Origin: Lithobates sylvaticus
Taxonomy: Eukaryota > Chordata > Amphibia > Anura > Ranidae
Reading direction: 5' to 3'
DNA length: 64,000 bases
Assembly (NCBI GenBank): GCA_028564925.1
Contig: CM053031.1
Location: 165,405,084 to 165,469,083, forward strand
Position numbers and translations under genes: made by a program. The notes below the pieces were generated by a model, which saw nothing but the letters and a program-made list of their open reading frames with translations, was not told the origin of the DNA and did no database searches. This document shows positions 1-11,816 of the stretch, piece after piece. How positions within the stretch are numbered: the stretch's first letter is position 1; the number at the start of each line of letters is the position of its first letter.

Positions 1-233
1 GGTTTTAAGTGAAGTTGTCATATTGTTCTTCACACGTATATTTTTTTACCAGTTATACGCATATTCTTTTATCCTATTATACGTATATTCTCTTATCAGG
101 TATACACATATTCTTTTTACCATTTATACGTACCTGTCCTATATTATCTATCTATATATTTATATCTTCATCCTGCTCTCCCTATACATACCCTGAACAG
201 CGCCACCATCCCTTAATTTATAATCCGCATCTG

Positions 234-435
234 GTGGCAGGCGACGTGGCAAGTGACAATCCGCAACGTGTGGCAGGTGACATGGCAAATGACAATCCAC
301 AACTAGTGGTAGGTGACGTGGTAAGTGACAATCCGCAACGCGTGGCAGATGACATAGCAAGTGACAATCCGCAATGTGTGGCAGGTGACATGGCAAGTGA
401 CAATCCGCAATTGGTGGCAGGCGACGTGGAAACTG
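234..435. repeat. 36-bp minisatellite, about 5.6 copies
   Basis: Direct tandem repeat with a 36-bp period; the start of each unit (GTGGCAG) recurs at 234, 270 and onward. The unit contains GACAATCCGCAA and a GTGGCAGGTGAC-like half. Because 36 is divisible by three, the array stays open in several frames and makes artificial 12-residue repeat peptides on both strands. No spacers separate the units, so it is not a CRISPR array. I see no sign that it is translated. Confidence 0.9.
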
Positions 436-482
436 ACACACTCGGGGCTCCCACTGATTCTGCATTATGGTGAGTTGAACTA

Positions 483-760
483 TTTTCATTTATTAACACC
501 AAAACCAGCCATTTCCCCGATAAATTGCCTGCAAAAAAAGATAATTCGATTTATCTGGGGCATGGCTGGGCATCGCCAATCGCAACGAGTTCTTTTTCAC
601 CTAAGGTCCGAGGGAGGATTAGGGTTACCTAACTTACTGTGGTATTACCATGCTGCACAATTGTCAACTATTCTTCAGGAAGCTCCTGGGCTTGGGCTAG
701 CAGCGGCCATCTTACCCATAAGATGTATGTACCTGATGCCAGACTTATTGAAACATTGAC
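483..760 (+). mobile_element. L1/Tx1-group LINE ORF2 fragment (after the RT domain)
   Basis: The plus-strand translation contains LQKKIIRFIWG, then GGLGLPNLLWYYHAAQL. This matches the conserved block that follows the reverse transcriptase in L1-type ORF2; the full-length copy in this window has LQKKILQYIWG and GGLGLPDLQKYFYAAQL at the same place. Only about 90 codons survive and both ends are lost. The piece begins just after the minisatellite. Family assignment is firm; no function remains. Confidence 0.8.
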
Positions 761-1379
761 CATTATTGTATTTTCTGTTTATCGTTTATTTATTTTATGC
801 ACATGTGACAAACTGTTTAGTAATCTTGAGCGGCCTATAAACTAATTTGTAGGGGTCACTAATGTGGAAGTTAGCCACATTTTGAAGACCGCAGCAGCCA
901 TAATCACATTCATCTGTTTCCTTATTTATTTATTTTTTTATAATTTTGGGGTTTGCCTTGGTGCAGAGTTTTCATTGTTATCTGTTTAGCATACTACTTA
1001 GAACATTAATAATATTTTCAGTATAATTTGGGAATTATTATTTAATAATTAAATTCACTTCCAGTTTAGGTGCCACATGTCAGGAGCATGAGACAGCGGC
1101 TCCAGCAGGGACATCTTGTAAAACCAGCACCCATCACCCAGGTATGGTCCCCAGGTTCTCTTCTGCTCCCCGCATGCCTCCTTACCCTCAGTGGCTGGAG
1201 TGGTACATAAAATTCAGCAGCTCCTGTCCAGCACAAGCCGCAATGCCAGATCCCCCCTCATTTGGAGTCCAGCAGTCCAAGATGGCCGATGGCACAGATG
1301 TGGGTTCTTCAATGCACCTAGCCCAGTCTGCCATTTTGGCCCCTGCTCCTCTGGATGACCAGTAAGGCAAGATAGCACA
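761..1379. other. AT-rich intronic DNA, then a possible degraded L1 ORF1 leader
   Basis: Up to about 1080 the sequence is AT-rich and featureless. From about 1144 a 73-codon plus-strand frame contains PPSFGVQQSKMADG, a style of composition seen in L1 ORF1 N-termini. This is too weak to call as coding, and I see nothing else here. Confidence 0.35.
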
Positions 1380-2020
1380 GGCTGTGGGGGTCCTGCTATC
1401 CCCCACAATAATTGCAGCCATTGACAGAGAAGAAAATGCAGGGATAAATCAGCTCTGGAGGGAGCTCAGGGAACAGGCAGGCAGGTATACAGAGGCAGAG
1501 TAATGCATATATGACCTATAAGATGAGGCGAAGCTTTCAGGCCCCACACCAGACCTCCCAAACCCAGCACTACATTTTAGAACTGGACAATTTAAAAATT
1601 GTTCTTGTCGAAACAATTTAGGGGATAATTGGCCTCCCTGAGACCTACAACTCTGTCAGACCACTCGCATCCCTGAAGCCCATGGGATAACTACACCCTG
1701 CATAATAGAATGGGCACACCATTTAGGAGCCCCCTTCAATGACGGTGTTCCCCTCACCCTATCATTTTGCGTTATCTGAACTACTCGAACAGAGTGGCCA
1801 TATTGAAATCCTTCCATAATGCAAACTCTTTCCAGCTGGATGGCCATAAGATACTAATCTTTGCTCACTATTCACAAGGGGTGTTCAGCCAGAGGAAAGC
1901 TTTTCAACCCATCTGCTCAGCTCTGCATCTCAAGGGAGTCAACTTTACTTTGGCATATCTGGCTATCCTCCTCCTCACCAACCAGTCAGGGGAATTCAAT
2001 ACCGTAAACACATAGCTACA
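1380..2020 (+). mobile_element. Degenerate L1 ORF1 fragment
   Basis: Near 1628 the translation reads IIGLPETYNS, resembling the RGLPE element that opens the RNA-binding core of L1 ORF1 proteins. From 1767 an 82-codon frame contains RYLNYSNRVAILKSF, then LIFAHYS and FTLAYLAILLL. These match the C-terminal ORF1 blocks RVAIL, ILLFADYS and FTLAYPA. The reading frame changes between blocks, so the copy is decayed. ORF1p is the nucleic-acid chaperone of L1 ribonucleoprotein. Assignment is by motif order only. Confidence 0.65.
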
Positions 2021-4243
2021 TATATCTCAGAAGCTAACCCCAATGGAGACCAACCAATATCCGGAGGGCTCCAGAGTTCAACGTAGCCTCGTGCAAAGAT
2101 CCACCAAAGAGGATTTGTTACTCAGACAATCTTGGCTCGACTAAGCACCGCTGATATGAGTCTCTATCAGGGCCTCAGAGCTTGGTCGCCTTTATAATCC
2201 TGTTTAATCAGAATTGAAATGCCTCCAACCTCTTTACTGTAAACTCAGGTTACTTGTTCTGTTAATGCCTGCTTCTATGTTATCTATTGCTGTTATTTAC
2301 TGTTTCTGTTGCAGCCTTACAGATACATGCGGCCTGTACCAATATGCAGTAATATTGTCCTCCAGAGGATCCTCATAGTCTCTGACACATCCCTATGCCA
2401 AGACTACCTGGTAAAAGTGACTCAGCATACTGACCACAGTCCCTCACTCTGGTAATGCTGTCCATCTGATGGTGAGCTTTGTGTGGAAGAAAGTGAAATC
2501 CAGGCTTCCTTTTAACTGTAAGTTCATTTGGTTTCTCTTTGTACTTTGTCCCACCGATATTATTCTCTTCGCCTTCCCCTAACCATCACCCTACCTGGGA
2601 CCATACTCAACCCTCCCCCTCCCCTTTCCAACACCTATGTATTGACCCTAAATGCACTATTCACACCAACTGCTAAACCGATCATAACTTGCACCTTCTT
2701 TCCTGAGGATTGGTGACCAAAATTTAATTGCATATTCAAGATGAGGTTGAACCAGTGTTTTGTAAAGCGGATAACATTACAAGATTTATCTCTTGAAACT
2801 ATGTCATTCAAAATGCAGTCTATCTACATTTTATTTCTTGTATTGGTGTCAGGACCCATGAAACAGACGGAGACAAAAATTGTAGTTAAAATCACACCTT
2901 TTAATAAATTGGTAAATTGCAGTTGCAGCAAGTCCGCATTGCATGATTCCAGCTCAAATTTTTTTGCAAACATTCTGCAAGTTTGCTGCAAGTTCAGGTT
3001 CAGTTATATTGTGCAATTGTCATCCCATCACAGGGGTCATTGTGGCTTAATTATATGCCCCGGTCAAACAGTGGTGGAAAAAATTGAACTTTGGGCGTTG
3101 GTGGTGCCTTCGCTCCAAAACCCTATGGAGGTAATCTTGATGAAAGCAAGAATTGGCCTTCCGGTCAAAAATTTTAATTATATGCACCTGTCAAACAAGT
3201 ACGGAAAAATTGGTCCTTCGGTGTTAATTGTGCACATGAAACCTATACCATAAAAATCAACACCCGCAAAGCTAGACCGCCTAGGCAGTCTTGCAGAGAT
3301 TCCACATCCCAAAATCACTTAATCGGTAACATCGGCATCGGGGGCTTGATAGCTGCTGCTAATCCAGGAATGATTCATTTTGATAATTGCCAGCCGGTCA
3401 ACGGAGTCTGTGGACAGATGTGCTCTTTTATCCTTTATCAAAACCTCTGGCAGCACTGAATGCCAATTTGGAAAGCATGATGGACACAGGGCAGCTCAGA
3501 AACTCAATTGCATACTGGGCAAGTTCTGGCCTACTCTGATGACCCAGAAACCCAGTGGATCATCGACTGGAAAGCTCTCCATGTCTGCTTTCGCCCCTAG
3601 ATTATCTCCCACCATATGATGCAGACGCTACCGATGGGAAGTGGAAGCAGACAGCCCTGGGTGCCGAGGACTAAAACAATTTTAAAATACATCACTGAGG
3701 TGGCCCCCTTCTCCACCACTTGACCAATAGAAGCCTCAAAACTAGCTTTTCCATGAGACTATAACCTACCAGAGTCTGGAAAGGCCTTACATAAACTCCT
3801 GTTTAAGGTGTGCTAAAGATATTTCATCCTATGCTCCCTCTATTGGGAAGGGATGAGTTCCCTTATAACAGTGGTCAAGGAGGGTTGCCAACCAATAATA
3901 ATCCTTCATATGCTATTATACCATACATTTGTCATTCATATCCTTAGACGATTGTACTCTTTATCCTCCCCTGATGTATCTCTAAAACATGTTGGAAGTC
4001 CCTGGGTGAACCCCTATGTGAACCGGGTCTACATGATACCGACCTGGGGTTCCCTATTAGAGCTAGGAGTACTTTATATTGTTATCTGTATGGTGATTCT
4101 TTATTGTTTATATTGACTATTGTTAAAATTAAATATAAGTTTTTTTAACTATTGGAATAAAATTTGTATGTCTTTTACTGTGGTCACCTCATTACTCACT
4201 GCCTTAAAAGTCCCATAGGGGTTACTCTTTTGTATGTCTATAT
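2021..4243. other. Unclassified repeat-like DNA, probably decayed LINE in part
   Basis: Near 2430 a plus-strand frame reads TDHSPSLW, similar to the SDHSP block ending L1 endonuclease domains, so 2040-2520 may be the start of a decayed ORF2. A 170-codon frame at 2741-3253 resembles nothing I recognise; its middle is T-rich and low in complexity. From 3380 to 4140 there are short open stretches and an AT-rich end, possibly LINE 3' sequence. None of these is called as a gene. Confidence 0.3.
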
Positions 4244-4718
4244 TAGGGATGTGGCAGTCAGTCATTGGACTGGTTCAACACTAAGCTATTTTGTCTATAT
4301 TCACACTACACTGACACTCTACACTCACAATAAAATCACAATAGCAAACTAACTCACTAGTAGCAATGAACAGAGCTCTGTGCTATCTATTTCCACTCCA
4401 ATATCACACAACAAATGGCTCCTCTGGGAAGGAATCTTAACATTTGGGGTGGGTCTATGAGCAAGGAGCCATGATTGGGCTTGAAAAGTCATCATGACTT
4501 TCTCTTTATCATGGCTCTGTGCCCTGATTGGGTAAAGCCATCATTGTTTCAGCCAATCAGGACTTGGAATGCACTGTGCAGCATGCAGTGCATTGTGGGG
4601 TGTTCAGCGTGCCTAACACATGGTTGAATGCCCTGCCAATTTAGGTGTTCACCAAAGGGGTGAACGGCCAATGTTTGGGCCGAACTTATGCTCAGCCTGA
4701 ACCGTTCCCCCCACACTA
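4244..4718. mobile_element. hAT-like nonautonomous element (MITE)
   Basis: The left end starts TAGGGATGTGGC. The right end carries GGGCCGAACTTATGCTCAG and GAACCGTTCC, the same subterminal words as the right end of the hAT element ending at 41797. Inside are CCAAT-rich inverted segments (GATTGGG, CCAATCAGG). The last bases have decayed and no clean 8-bp target duplication is visible, so boundaries are approximate. It encodes no protein. Confidence 0.6.
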
Positions 4719-5225
4719 GTAATTATTTCAAATTTGTAATGCAGGACTGCTGGTCTTACAATGTAAAGATTGATGTTAGAGAGACTAAAATCAAAGGATT
4801 GAACATAGAGATGGAAGACTGCAAGTGTGCAGAATAAAATAAGTATTTCTACTAATTCTGGTTTGGATGTGTTTATAATTAATGATAAACTCCTTGCCTA
4901 AAGCCTACTTGCCAACACAGAGGCTCTCATGGACTAGAGTTAGGATCACACTACACAGAGGGACCTTCAAAAGGTGAGGGTTCCACATACTGTATACTTA
5001 CAAATGTTGTGCAACTAAAACCTCTGCTTTTAATGCAAAGTTTTAGAATGTGAATATTATTATTTTTTGCTGGCTAGCTTGTAAGTGTGCTGGAAAACAA
5101 AGCAAAAAATTGTTTTATTTTTTATGTGTAAAGCCCTTTCATGTACACCTTACTCTAAAAGCTAGTTATAAATTGATTTAGTTGCTGTTTATGTTTAGAA
5201 CAATGGACCTAATATGCATGAAAAA
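4719..5225. other. No gene seen; AT-rich intronic DNA
   Basis: AT-rich single-copy-looking sequence without an open frame longer than about 60 codons, splice-flanked exon candidate or clear repeat ends. Confidence 0.5.
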
Positions 5226-5505
5226 AATCTAAACGTAACAGCTAAAAGGAAGATCTCTTGGATCATGACACAAGAGCAAATATTGGCGAAACTACTGGAC
5301 AAATCACAAACTTTTGAGGCAATCTGGGAACCTTGGGCAGACTATATCAAAATTTTCCTCTGTCCTGGTATCACAGCCCAGTAGTAGGAACTTCCTGGTA
5401 GAAACTTCTCTCTATCGGTTTCTCTCTTCTCTCCTTTCTCTTCCGGGGGGCACTCTGAAGCTCCCTTTCCTTTACTTTCACCTCTCTTCCTCCCTGGTAG
5501 ACTTT
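5226..5505 (+). mobile_element. L1 ORF2 C-terminal end with pyrimidine-rich 3' UTR
   Basis: The plus strand reads ILAKLLDKSQTFEAIWEPW, matching the usual L1 ORF2 end in which a phenylalanine-rich stretch is followed by a WxPW motif (the intact copy has WDPWIDYL). A stop follows within about 15 codons, then CT-rich DNA typical of the L1 3' UTR in this window. The 5' part is missing. Confidence 0.6.
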
Positions 5506-5534
5506 TGTTAGGGTGGGCATTCTGTAGCTCAATT

Positions 5535-6195
5535 GATAATGTTATACCGTTATCTGCAGAACTCGGTAGGATATTTGTGACATTAAAAACAAAGTTTTGT
5601 CCTAAACTGCACCGTTACTGGTCAGGAGTGGTTAATAACATAAAAGAGGTATTTGGGATCAAGCTTGAGAGAGAAGCTAAGGTGTGTATACTGGGACATA
5701 GAATGGAAATAGGAGAGAAAAAAAGTGAAACAGTAGCAATCGTAAGATGCTTGTTTCAGGCCAGGAAATTGATTGCAATTAAATGGCAGTCAAGGGATCC
5801 CCCTATAGTAGACAATTGGATTAGGATAATAAATGAGACCCTATGTAAAGAAAGAACAGTCTACATAAAGAGAGGTAACCTCAAAGAGTTTAAGAAGATG
5901 TGGCATCCCTGGATGGTAAAAATGAATGTCCTAGAGTAGAGGGCCTAATCATAACGGCGCTCTACCCAGGACGGAAGAGGAATAGATAAGACTGGGAATA
6001 GGTGCATAAAAACCTATGTATGAATATGTGGGGGTGGGGGGGGGGGGATAAAATAAAAGTTTAAGATTTAGCTAATATGCACTTTTTATAATTGTTACGA
6101 GTATGTTAAATGCTGTGCTTTTTTTCTTATGAAGTGTTAAACAACTGTGGAAAAAATGAATAAAGATTGAAATTAAAAAAAAAAAAAAAAAAAAA
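5535..6195 (+). mobile_element. 5'-truncated L1 with A-tail
   Basis: A 144-codon frame contains CPKLHRYWSGVVNNIKEVFG, then LFQARKLIAIKWQS and MWHPWM. These are the last blocks of L1 ORF2, aligning with CPKVRRFWIRVYNLL, FIAAKITIGRNWRS and WDPWI in the intact copy. The 3' end reads AATAAAGATTGAAATT followed by about 20 A residues (6174-6195), the expected tail of target-primed reverse transcription. Target-site duplications were not identified. Confidence 0.85.
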
Positions 6196-7084
6196 AGTTT
6201 TGTTCAATTTGCTCACTAAGATAGGTTTGCCCATTCGTGACCAGCTCCCCCTGGGTCTAGCTCGACCTTTTGCCCTCAGACTGGTGTGGTTTTGGGGGGT
6301 TCGCTGCAGGCTCTTCGTCTGTCAGGAGGGTGTCCCCATGGGGGTGGTGTTGCGGCAGTCTTCCTGGCAGGTGGAGCCTAGTGTGTCCACCTGGATGGAT
6401 CTTCAGTATCTTAGATTCCTTGGAGGTTCAGGACCAAGGAGAAAGCAGCTTCTCTTAATCTTGAGGGGACTACTGGTTAATTCTTGCAACAATCTCTTCT
6501 CTAGTCATGAATTAATATGTCTACTTAAAATATTCTTCAAGTTTGGATTTTTGTTTTTTGTAATTGTACTTCATTATTGTGGGCTAACCATTTATATTGT
6601 TTGCATTTGTAAAAACTCAAAAAAATATTGAAACAAAAATCTAAACATCTATATGGAAATGAAAATATAGTGGTGAATGGGTTGCACATGTGCAGTGCTG
6701 CAGAGTGTGGCAGCTTGATGAATAGCTCTGTTCCCAGGCAATTGCATCTCATTCACGATAGCAGCCATTGAAAGAACCCATGAGTTGGGACATAATGCAA
6801 AGCAGTTTAAAGCCAACTCACCTTCCAATTGTTTATTGTGGATAATTGTGAAAAATGCAGGAAGCCAAAAATGGGGATGTTCCTGCAATATTATACAGAG
6901 CCACACTCCTTTCCAACAATGCAGCCTACAAAGCAGAGTCCATGAAGTATTGGAATATTGCTTGTTGGACACATACATTATGGCCTTTTAAGGTCCTGCA
7001 GCAACACTGTGCAGCACTTAAAAAATAATCTCTGACATCTGGTCCACAACTAAATCACCCTCACAAAATATAATCGCCATGTAA
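6196..7084. other. No gene recognised
   Basis: A plus-strand frame runs straight on from the A-tail to 6631 but resembles no family I know and is probably chance. Frames at 6649-6991 on both strands are also unassigned. No splice-bounded exon or repeat ends were recognised. Confidence 0.4.
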
Positions 7085-8815
7085 ACAAACTATAAAGCTT
7101 GTATGTGATGGTATCTGGTCCCTGCCTGGATTGCTAAATTCCTCCCATTCTTTCCCCCCTTCTTGCTTTCATGGTTGTCCAGAAGCAGGCAAACACCACC
7201 ATATTTAGTGGAGGTGTCCGATAGCCCAATCATATTGGATTGAAATCTTTCAAATACTTACCACCCTGTTTGACCATCCTTACTTAAGAAACTCTTGGAG
7301 GTGGCCCAGTGACAGTTCAAACATCTCCTGCAGGTTACTACCTCGGCAAATCAAACCCTCGTGAGGCCTTGAAAACTCACCACCTCAGTGTCTCAGAAAC
7401 CAAATATAGGTTAATTCGGGCCATGATACATGCTAAGGTCGAGGTAATCCTTCTAGATAAGGTGAGTAAGTATGAATGATTGTGGAAACCACAGGTGTCC
7501 CACTACCTACCCATTGACAAAAACCTACTATATCTATGACACATGTATATATCTATGACAGCATATCTTTGGAGTTTACCCTTGGGCCTCCTTGTTTGCT
7601 CCTTCCTCTGGGTTCCCCTTTCTCTTCCCTACCCTCTCCTGACATTTCTCCTCTCTGCACCCTTTCTCTGCTCCATGCACCTCACGGGTCTCCTCCATTT
7701 TGGGCTACCCATTTACCTAGATGTTATCTAGACTTGTGCACTTCCAAAAAATTTGTTTGTTTTTGTTTTCATTTCATCCGGTTTTTTTTTTGTTTTTTTT
7801 TGGGTCAATCGTTATGACCAAAATTAGTTATTTCAAAAAAATTAGTAAATTCTTAAATTGGAAAATCCGTAAATTTGAAAATTCGAAAATCCGAAAATTC
7901 GAAAGAACGAAAATCCGAAAATTCGAAAGAACGAAAATCCAAAAATAAGAACGAAAATTCAAAAATTTGAAATAATAAGGAACTAACTAATAACAACTAA
8001 CGATTGAATTATATGTATTAGAATTTGCTTTCAAATTTGGCTGGTGAACTGTTAGTGAACGTAACAAATACAAATTTATCCGAAGTTGCGAATTATCAGA
8101 AATAACGAATGCTGCATCTAAATGAATGGAACATAACGAATTATTAAAAATAAATAACAATAAAAAGTTTTTATTATTATCAATTCTTTACGTTCCATTA
8201 TTTACGTTCCATCGTTAGTTATTATTTATAGTTATATCCAATATTTAGTTATTTATTATTTCAGATTTTCAAATTTTCTGGTTTTCTAATATTTGAATTT
8301 TCGTTCTTATTTTCGGATTTTTGTTCTTTTGAATTTTGGGATTTTTAGTTAATGTTTTCGGATTTTTGAATTTCCAAATTTTCACATTTTCACATTTTCA
8401 AATTTTCAAATTTCAGAATTTTCGATTTTCACATTTTTGAATTTTTGAATTTCTGAATTTTCGGATTATCAAAAAAAATTGTTAAATGGATTTCGTTAAT
8501 TCTAATATTTCAGAATTAACAAATTGTCAAATTTTGTCGAAAAAAAATTAATTTGGAACTAAACATATTGCACTACTAATATGTCTAATGTTATCTTCAG
8601 CAGGGTTTGTTGCACACTAAGTCAAATTGCCCATTGACTCACTATGTAGGTGGTGATCCCTCTAATCATCTCACAATTTCCCAGCCCTGTAGCCACCTTT
8701 ATCATGTCCCTTACATGATCTCCAGCTATAGTAGCCTCAATTGTGTAACTGCGTTATCTGGACACTATAACCCTCCAACATGCAACAGCATGGTTTGATT
8801 GATTGATAGTATTTC
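7085..8815 (+). mobile_element. L1 ORF2 tail and 3' UTR, split by a hAT-like element
   Basis: Across frame changes, 7125-7480 reads as a CCHC-like block (CPEAGK, then WWRCPIAQSYWIEIFQILTTL), then ALKTHHL-like and MIHAKVEVI text, matching the end of L1 ORF2. The CT-rich 3' UTR follows from 7560. It is interrupted at 7729-8587 by another element and appears to resume at 8588. The tail end near 8815 is uncertain. Confidence 0.65.
7729..8587. mobile_element. AT-rich foldback element, hAT-like, with 8-bp TSD
   Basis: An 8-bp direct duplication ATGTTATC flanks the element (7721-7728 and 8588-8595). The ends are TAGACTTG and, read inward on the other strand, TAGACATA. Longer subterminal segments are inverted copies: GTGCACTTCCAAAAAATT on the left against GTTCCAAATTAATTTTTT on the right strand. 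The interior is built from short repeats of the words CGAAAATC, GAAAATTCG and GAACGAAAA, then their complements. TSD length suggests hAT; it is noncoding. Confidence 0.7.
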
Positions 8816-9276
8816 ACATTGACAATTCTAATATTTTCAAGGTCATATTGTACCTCTGACTGGCTTTATCATTGTTTAATTGTCTCTTTTGGGTTGCATC
8901 ACTACTGACCTGATGCCACTTTATAGACCCTTCTGTCTAGATTTCCTTAGAATTGACAGTCTATAATTTACCGTTACCTTGCTATCTTTCAATAAACCAT
9001 TTGAACAAGAAAAAGAATGTCTGGCTCCATAATTCATTCTCCCAAATAATGGTAATATAGGAGGAGAATGAAAATCGTGATAATAATCATAATCTGGGGG
9101 TATCAAGAGTATCAATCCACTTAGCAGATATTAACAAATAATTGATAAATCTCTTTTAGGAGATTTCCCTTGATAACCTAGAGGAGCATTGATGCATGGA
9201 CAGGGCTCTTATAGGTCACTACTTTTCTGTCAATGCCCAGGCAAAATCCGGCACCATTAGTTTATTGAAACAAGAT
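8816..9276. other. No gene seen
   Basis: AT-rich intronic sequence. A 64-codon minus-strand frame near 8921-9115 matches no family I know and has no exon-like borders. Confidence 0.45.
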
Positions 9277-9278
9277 TA

Positions 9279-10049
9279 CTGTATATACTCGAGTATAGGC
9301 CGACCCGAATATAAGCCGAGGCACCTAATTTTACCACAAACAACTGGGAAAACTTATTGACTCGAGTATAAGCCTAGGGTGAGAAATGCGCAGCTACTGT
9401 AAGTGGAAAAGAGGGTCAACAATGCCCATTTGCAGCCTCACTGTGCCCATGCAGATGGACACAGTTGACCGATTTGGGGCCCTGTATATCGGGGTCACTT
9501 AGTGCTAGGGACCCCATCTTTAGATATGTTGTAGTGCTAATTCCACTGGGTTGGAATACAACATTTGGGGTTCCTAGCACCAAGTGTCCCCGAGATATGG
9601 GGCCCCAAATTCGGGTCAGAAAATCTCAAGCACTTTTCTGCAGCAGAGAATGACATTTTCTGAACCGACTTTGGGGCCCTGTATCTCGGGGCCACTTAGT
9701 GCTAGGAACCCCATCTTTGGATATGTTGTAGTGCTAGTTCAACTGGGTTTGAATGCCAAATTTGGGGTTCCTAGCTCCAAGTGTCCCCGAGATATGGGGC
9801 CCCAAATTCGGGTCAGAAAATCTCAAGCACTTTTCTGCAGCAGAGAATGACATTTTCTGAACCGACTTTGGGGCCCTGTATCTCGGGGCCACTTAGTGCT
9901 AGGAACCCGAGATACGGGGCCCCAAAGTCGGGTCGGAAATTTTTTTTTTTTGCTGCAGAAAAGTGCTTGACTCGAGTATAAGCCGAGGGGGGCACTTTCA
10001 GCACAAAAAAATGTGCTGAAAAACTCGGCTTATACTCGAGTATATACGG
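9279..10049. mobile_element. Foldback element with TA-flanked inverted ends (mariner-like?)
   Basis: The left end CTGTATATACTCGAGTATA and the right end, read on the minus strand, CCGTATATACTCGAGTATA form near-perfect terminal inverted repeats, followed by GGCCGACCCGAATATAAGCC-like subterminal text also mirrored at the right. A TA dinucleotide flanks each end, compatible with a Tc1/mariner-type target. The interior carries a 197-bp tandem repeat. No transposase is encoded. Confidence 0.65.
9469..9940. repeat. 197-bp tandem repeat inside the foldback element
   Basis: The words TTTGGGGCCCTGTATCTC and CCGAGATATGGGGCCCC recur with a spacing of 197 bp (about 9469, 9664 and 9861 for the first). About 2.4 copies are present. 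The two words are inverted relative to each other, so each unit can itself fold. Frames of 62-88 codons running through it are repeat artefacts. Confidence 0.85.
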
Positions 10050-10261
10050 TAGTTATTCAATTCACATTAAATTTCTCAAAGTATAACTTTCAGGTACCTT
10101 TTTACATCTATTTCCAACAACATTAATGAAGCACATTAAGCTTTGTCCAGCTACCAGAAAAAGGGATCCCATAAACCTTTAATACATCAATAGTAAAAAG
10201 GTCAGGTCTGAGCATGTAGGCCCTTTACAAAATAATCTAGAATCCGTGACTTGAGACAAAG

Positions 10262-10905
10262 AGAAGGCAAATTTACTATTGCTCAAAATTGATATGGTCC
10301 AAATATTTAGACAGAATTAAGGTGAATAAAGCACCTGGACCAGATGGCATACATCTAAAAGAATCAAGCTTTGCCATTTCAAAGCCATTGTTTAAAATTG
10401 TTAGGGACTCTTTAATGACTGACATGGCACCACTGGATTGGCATAAGGCCAACGTGGTGCCTATATTTAAAAGGGATCAACATATTTACCAAGTAACTAC
10501 AGACCAGTTAGTTTTACTATAATTGGAAAAGGTTTAATACAAGACCACATAGGTGAGTTTTTGGTAGAAAAAAATATTTTAAGCAATAGACAGAATGGAT
10601 TCATGAAAGACAGTAAACATTTTCTGATTTCTTTTTATTAGGAGGTAAGCAAAAACTTTGACAAAGGAGTGGCTGTGGATATAGTATACTTGGATTTTGC
10701 AAAAGTGTTTGACACAGTTCCCCACACATGGCTATAGTGTAAGGTAAAGTCTATAGGCTTGGAAAAATTGGTTTGTAAATAGACAGAAAATGGTCTTAAA
10801 GGCTGTATTCAGAGAGTACTCTGAATGGTCTAATGGTCTATTAGTGGTGTACCCCAAGGTTCAGTGTTGGAACCCTTACTTTTTAATATATTTTTAAATT
10901 ATAGC
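10262..10905 (+). mobile_element. CR1-like LINE reverse transcriptase fragment, decayed
   Basis: The plus-strand translation shows, in order: NKAPGPDGIHLKE; ALMTD-like text then WHKANVVPIFKRD; ILSNRQNGF; VDIVYLDFAKVFDTVPH; and ISGVPQGSVLEPLLFNIFLN. These correspond to the early fingers, the first catalytic aspartate block (DFAKAFD) and the GVPQGSVLGPLLF block of CR1/L2-type reverse transcriptases. The YxDD block is not present, so the fragment stops before it. Stops and frame changes break the frame. It is clearly distinct from the L1 copies in this window. Confidence 0.8.
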
Positions 10906-11816
10906 AGTGTTTCAAATGCTATCAGTCTTCAGCCAATACCTGGAGAGGAGTGTCCAAAAAGAGGGCTGGAATGGCGATAGTCATAAACTCTGGAGAGTGA
11001 GGTTCCTTCTCCTCAGGAGGGTTTCAGAGCCAGAGGGGCTTCTGTTCTTAGGCAGCCCATGGACTGTACAGCTGCTCTAAAGCCTCAGTGAAGTCTGGGC
11101 TGAGCGCCTGGAAGAACTTTGCTTAGAGCTGATTGCAGAACCTCACTACAGGAGATTTGGTCTAGAAAACTGCCGTCTTGCTCACTGGACTGCAGGAAGC
11201 TGGAAGGTGGCAGCTGTGCTGGCGACTTCTGAGTAAAGACCCCAAAACTGATCTCTGTGAGTGTTAAGCATTTTGTAAACTGCATTGTATACCAGCAGTT
11301 GTACAAGGTAACGAGATGCCTAAAAAACTCATGCCATGATAATCAGCTGTGCATTCTTAGACTTTTCAAGACACACTATTATGCAAGGAGAAGATTGTCC
11401 TCTAAACATTAAGTACCAAGCATTTTGGAGTATCACATGCCCTTATCCCCTCTGTTAAAGTTCTTTCAACAATAAACTACAAAAAGACATCCCCTAGACT
11501 GATTCATTGGAACTGAAATGTATGGACTGGTGCTTGGGTGACTGGAAGCCTTTGTACTATTAGGGAAGATCCAGCTTTTACCAGCGGCTGAAAAAAACTG
11601 AAATTTACATATTTACTTGGCCTGACATTGTCCTTATGCAACAAAATGTTTCAACGCTAGAATTCTCCACTCACTTGTACACCAACTGTGGGAAACCTTG
11701 CCTTAGTAGTTACAAGTTTCATTTATCTGGGCCCATATGTTTTGTCATGAACATTATGAACCAAGTTTCAGGAAAACTGCTGAACTTTCAAATGCTCAAA
11801 AATAGGCCTTCTTTAA
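10906..11816. other. No gene recognised; unclassified repeat-like sequence
   Basis: 10930-11320 is less AT-rich than its surroundings and contains CTCCTCAGGAGGGTTTC and a run of short direct words, but no inverted ends, TSD or open frame of note. It could be part of an unidentified repeat. 11320-11816 is plain AT-rich DNA. Confidence 0.35.

Noticed and set aside
234-435. CRISPR-like 36-bp direct repeats
   Set aside because: Units are contiguous without spacers, and the DNA is vertebrate.
2741-3253. 170-codon plus-strand frame
   Set aside because: No recognisable domain, no splice-like borders, and a low-complexity middle; probably chance or an unknown repeat.
10930-11320. Possible LTR or promoter segment
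   Set aside because: No matching second copy, no terminal TG/CA pair with a duplication, and no adjacent primer-binding site could be seen.
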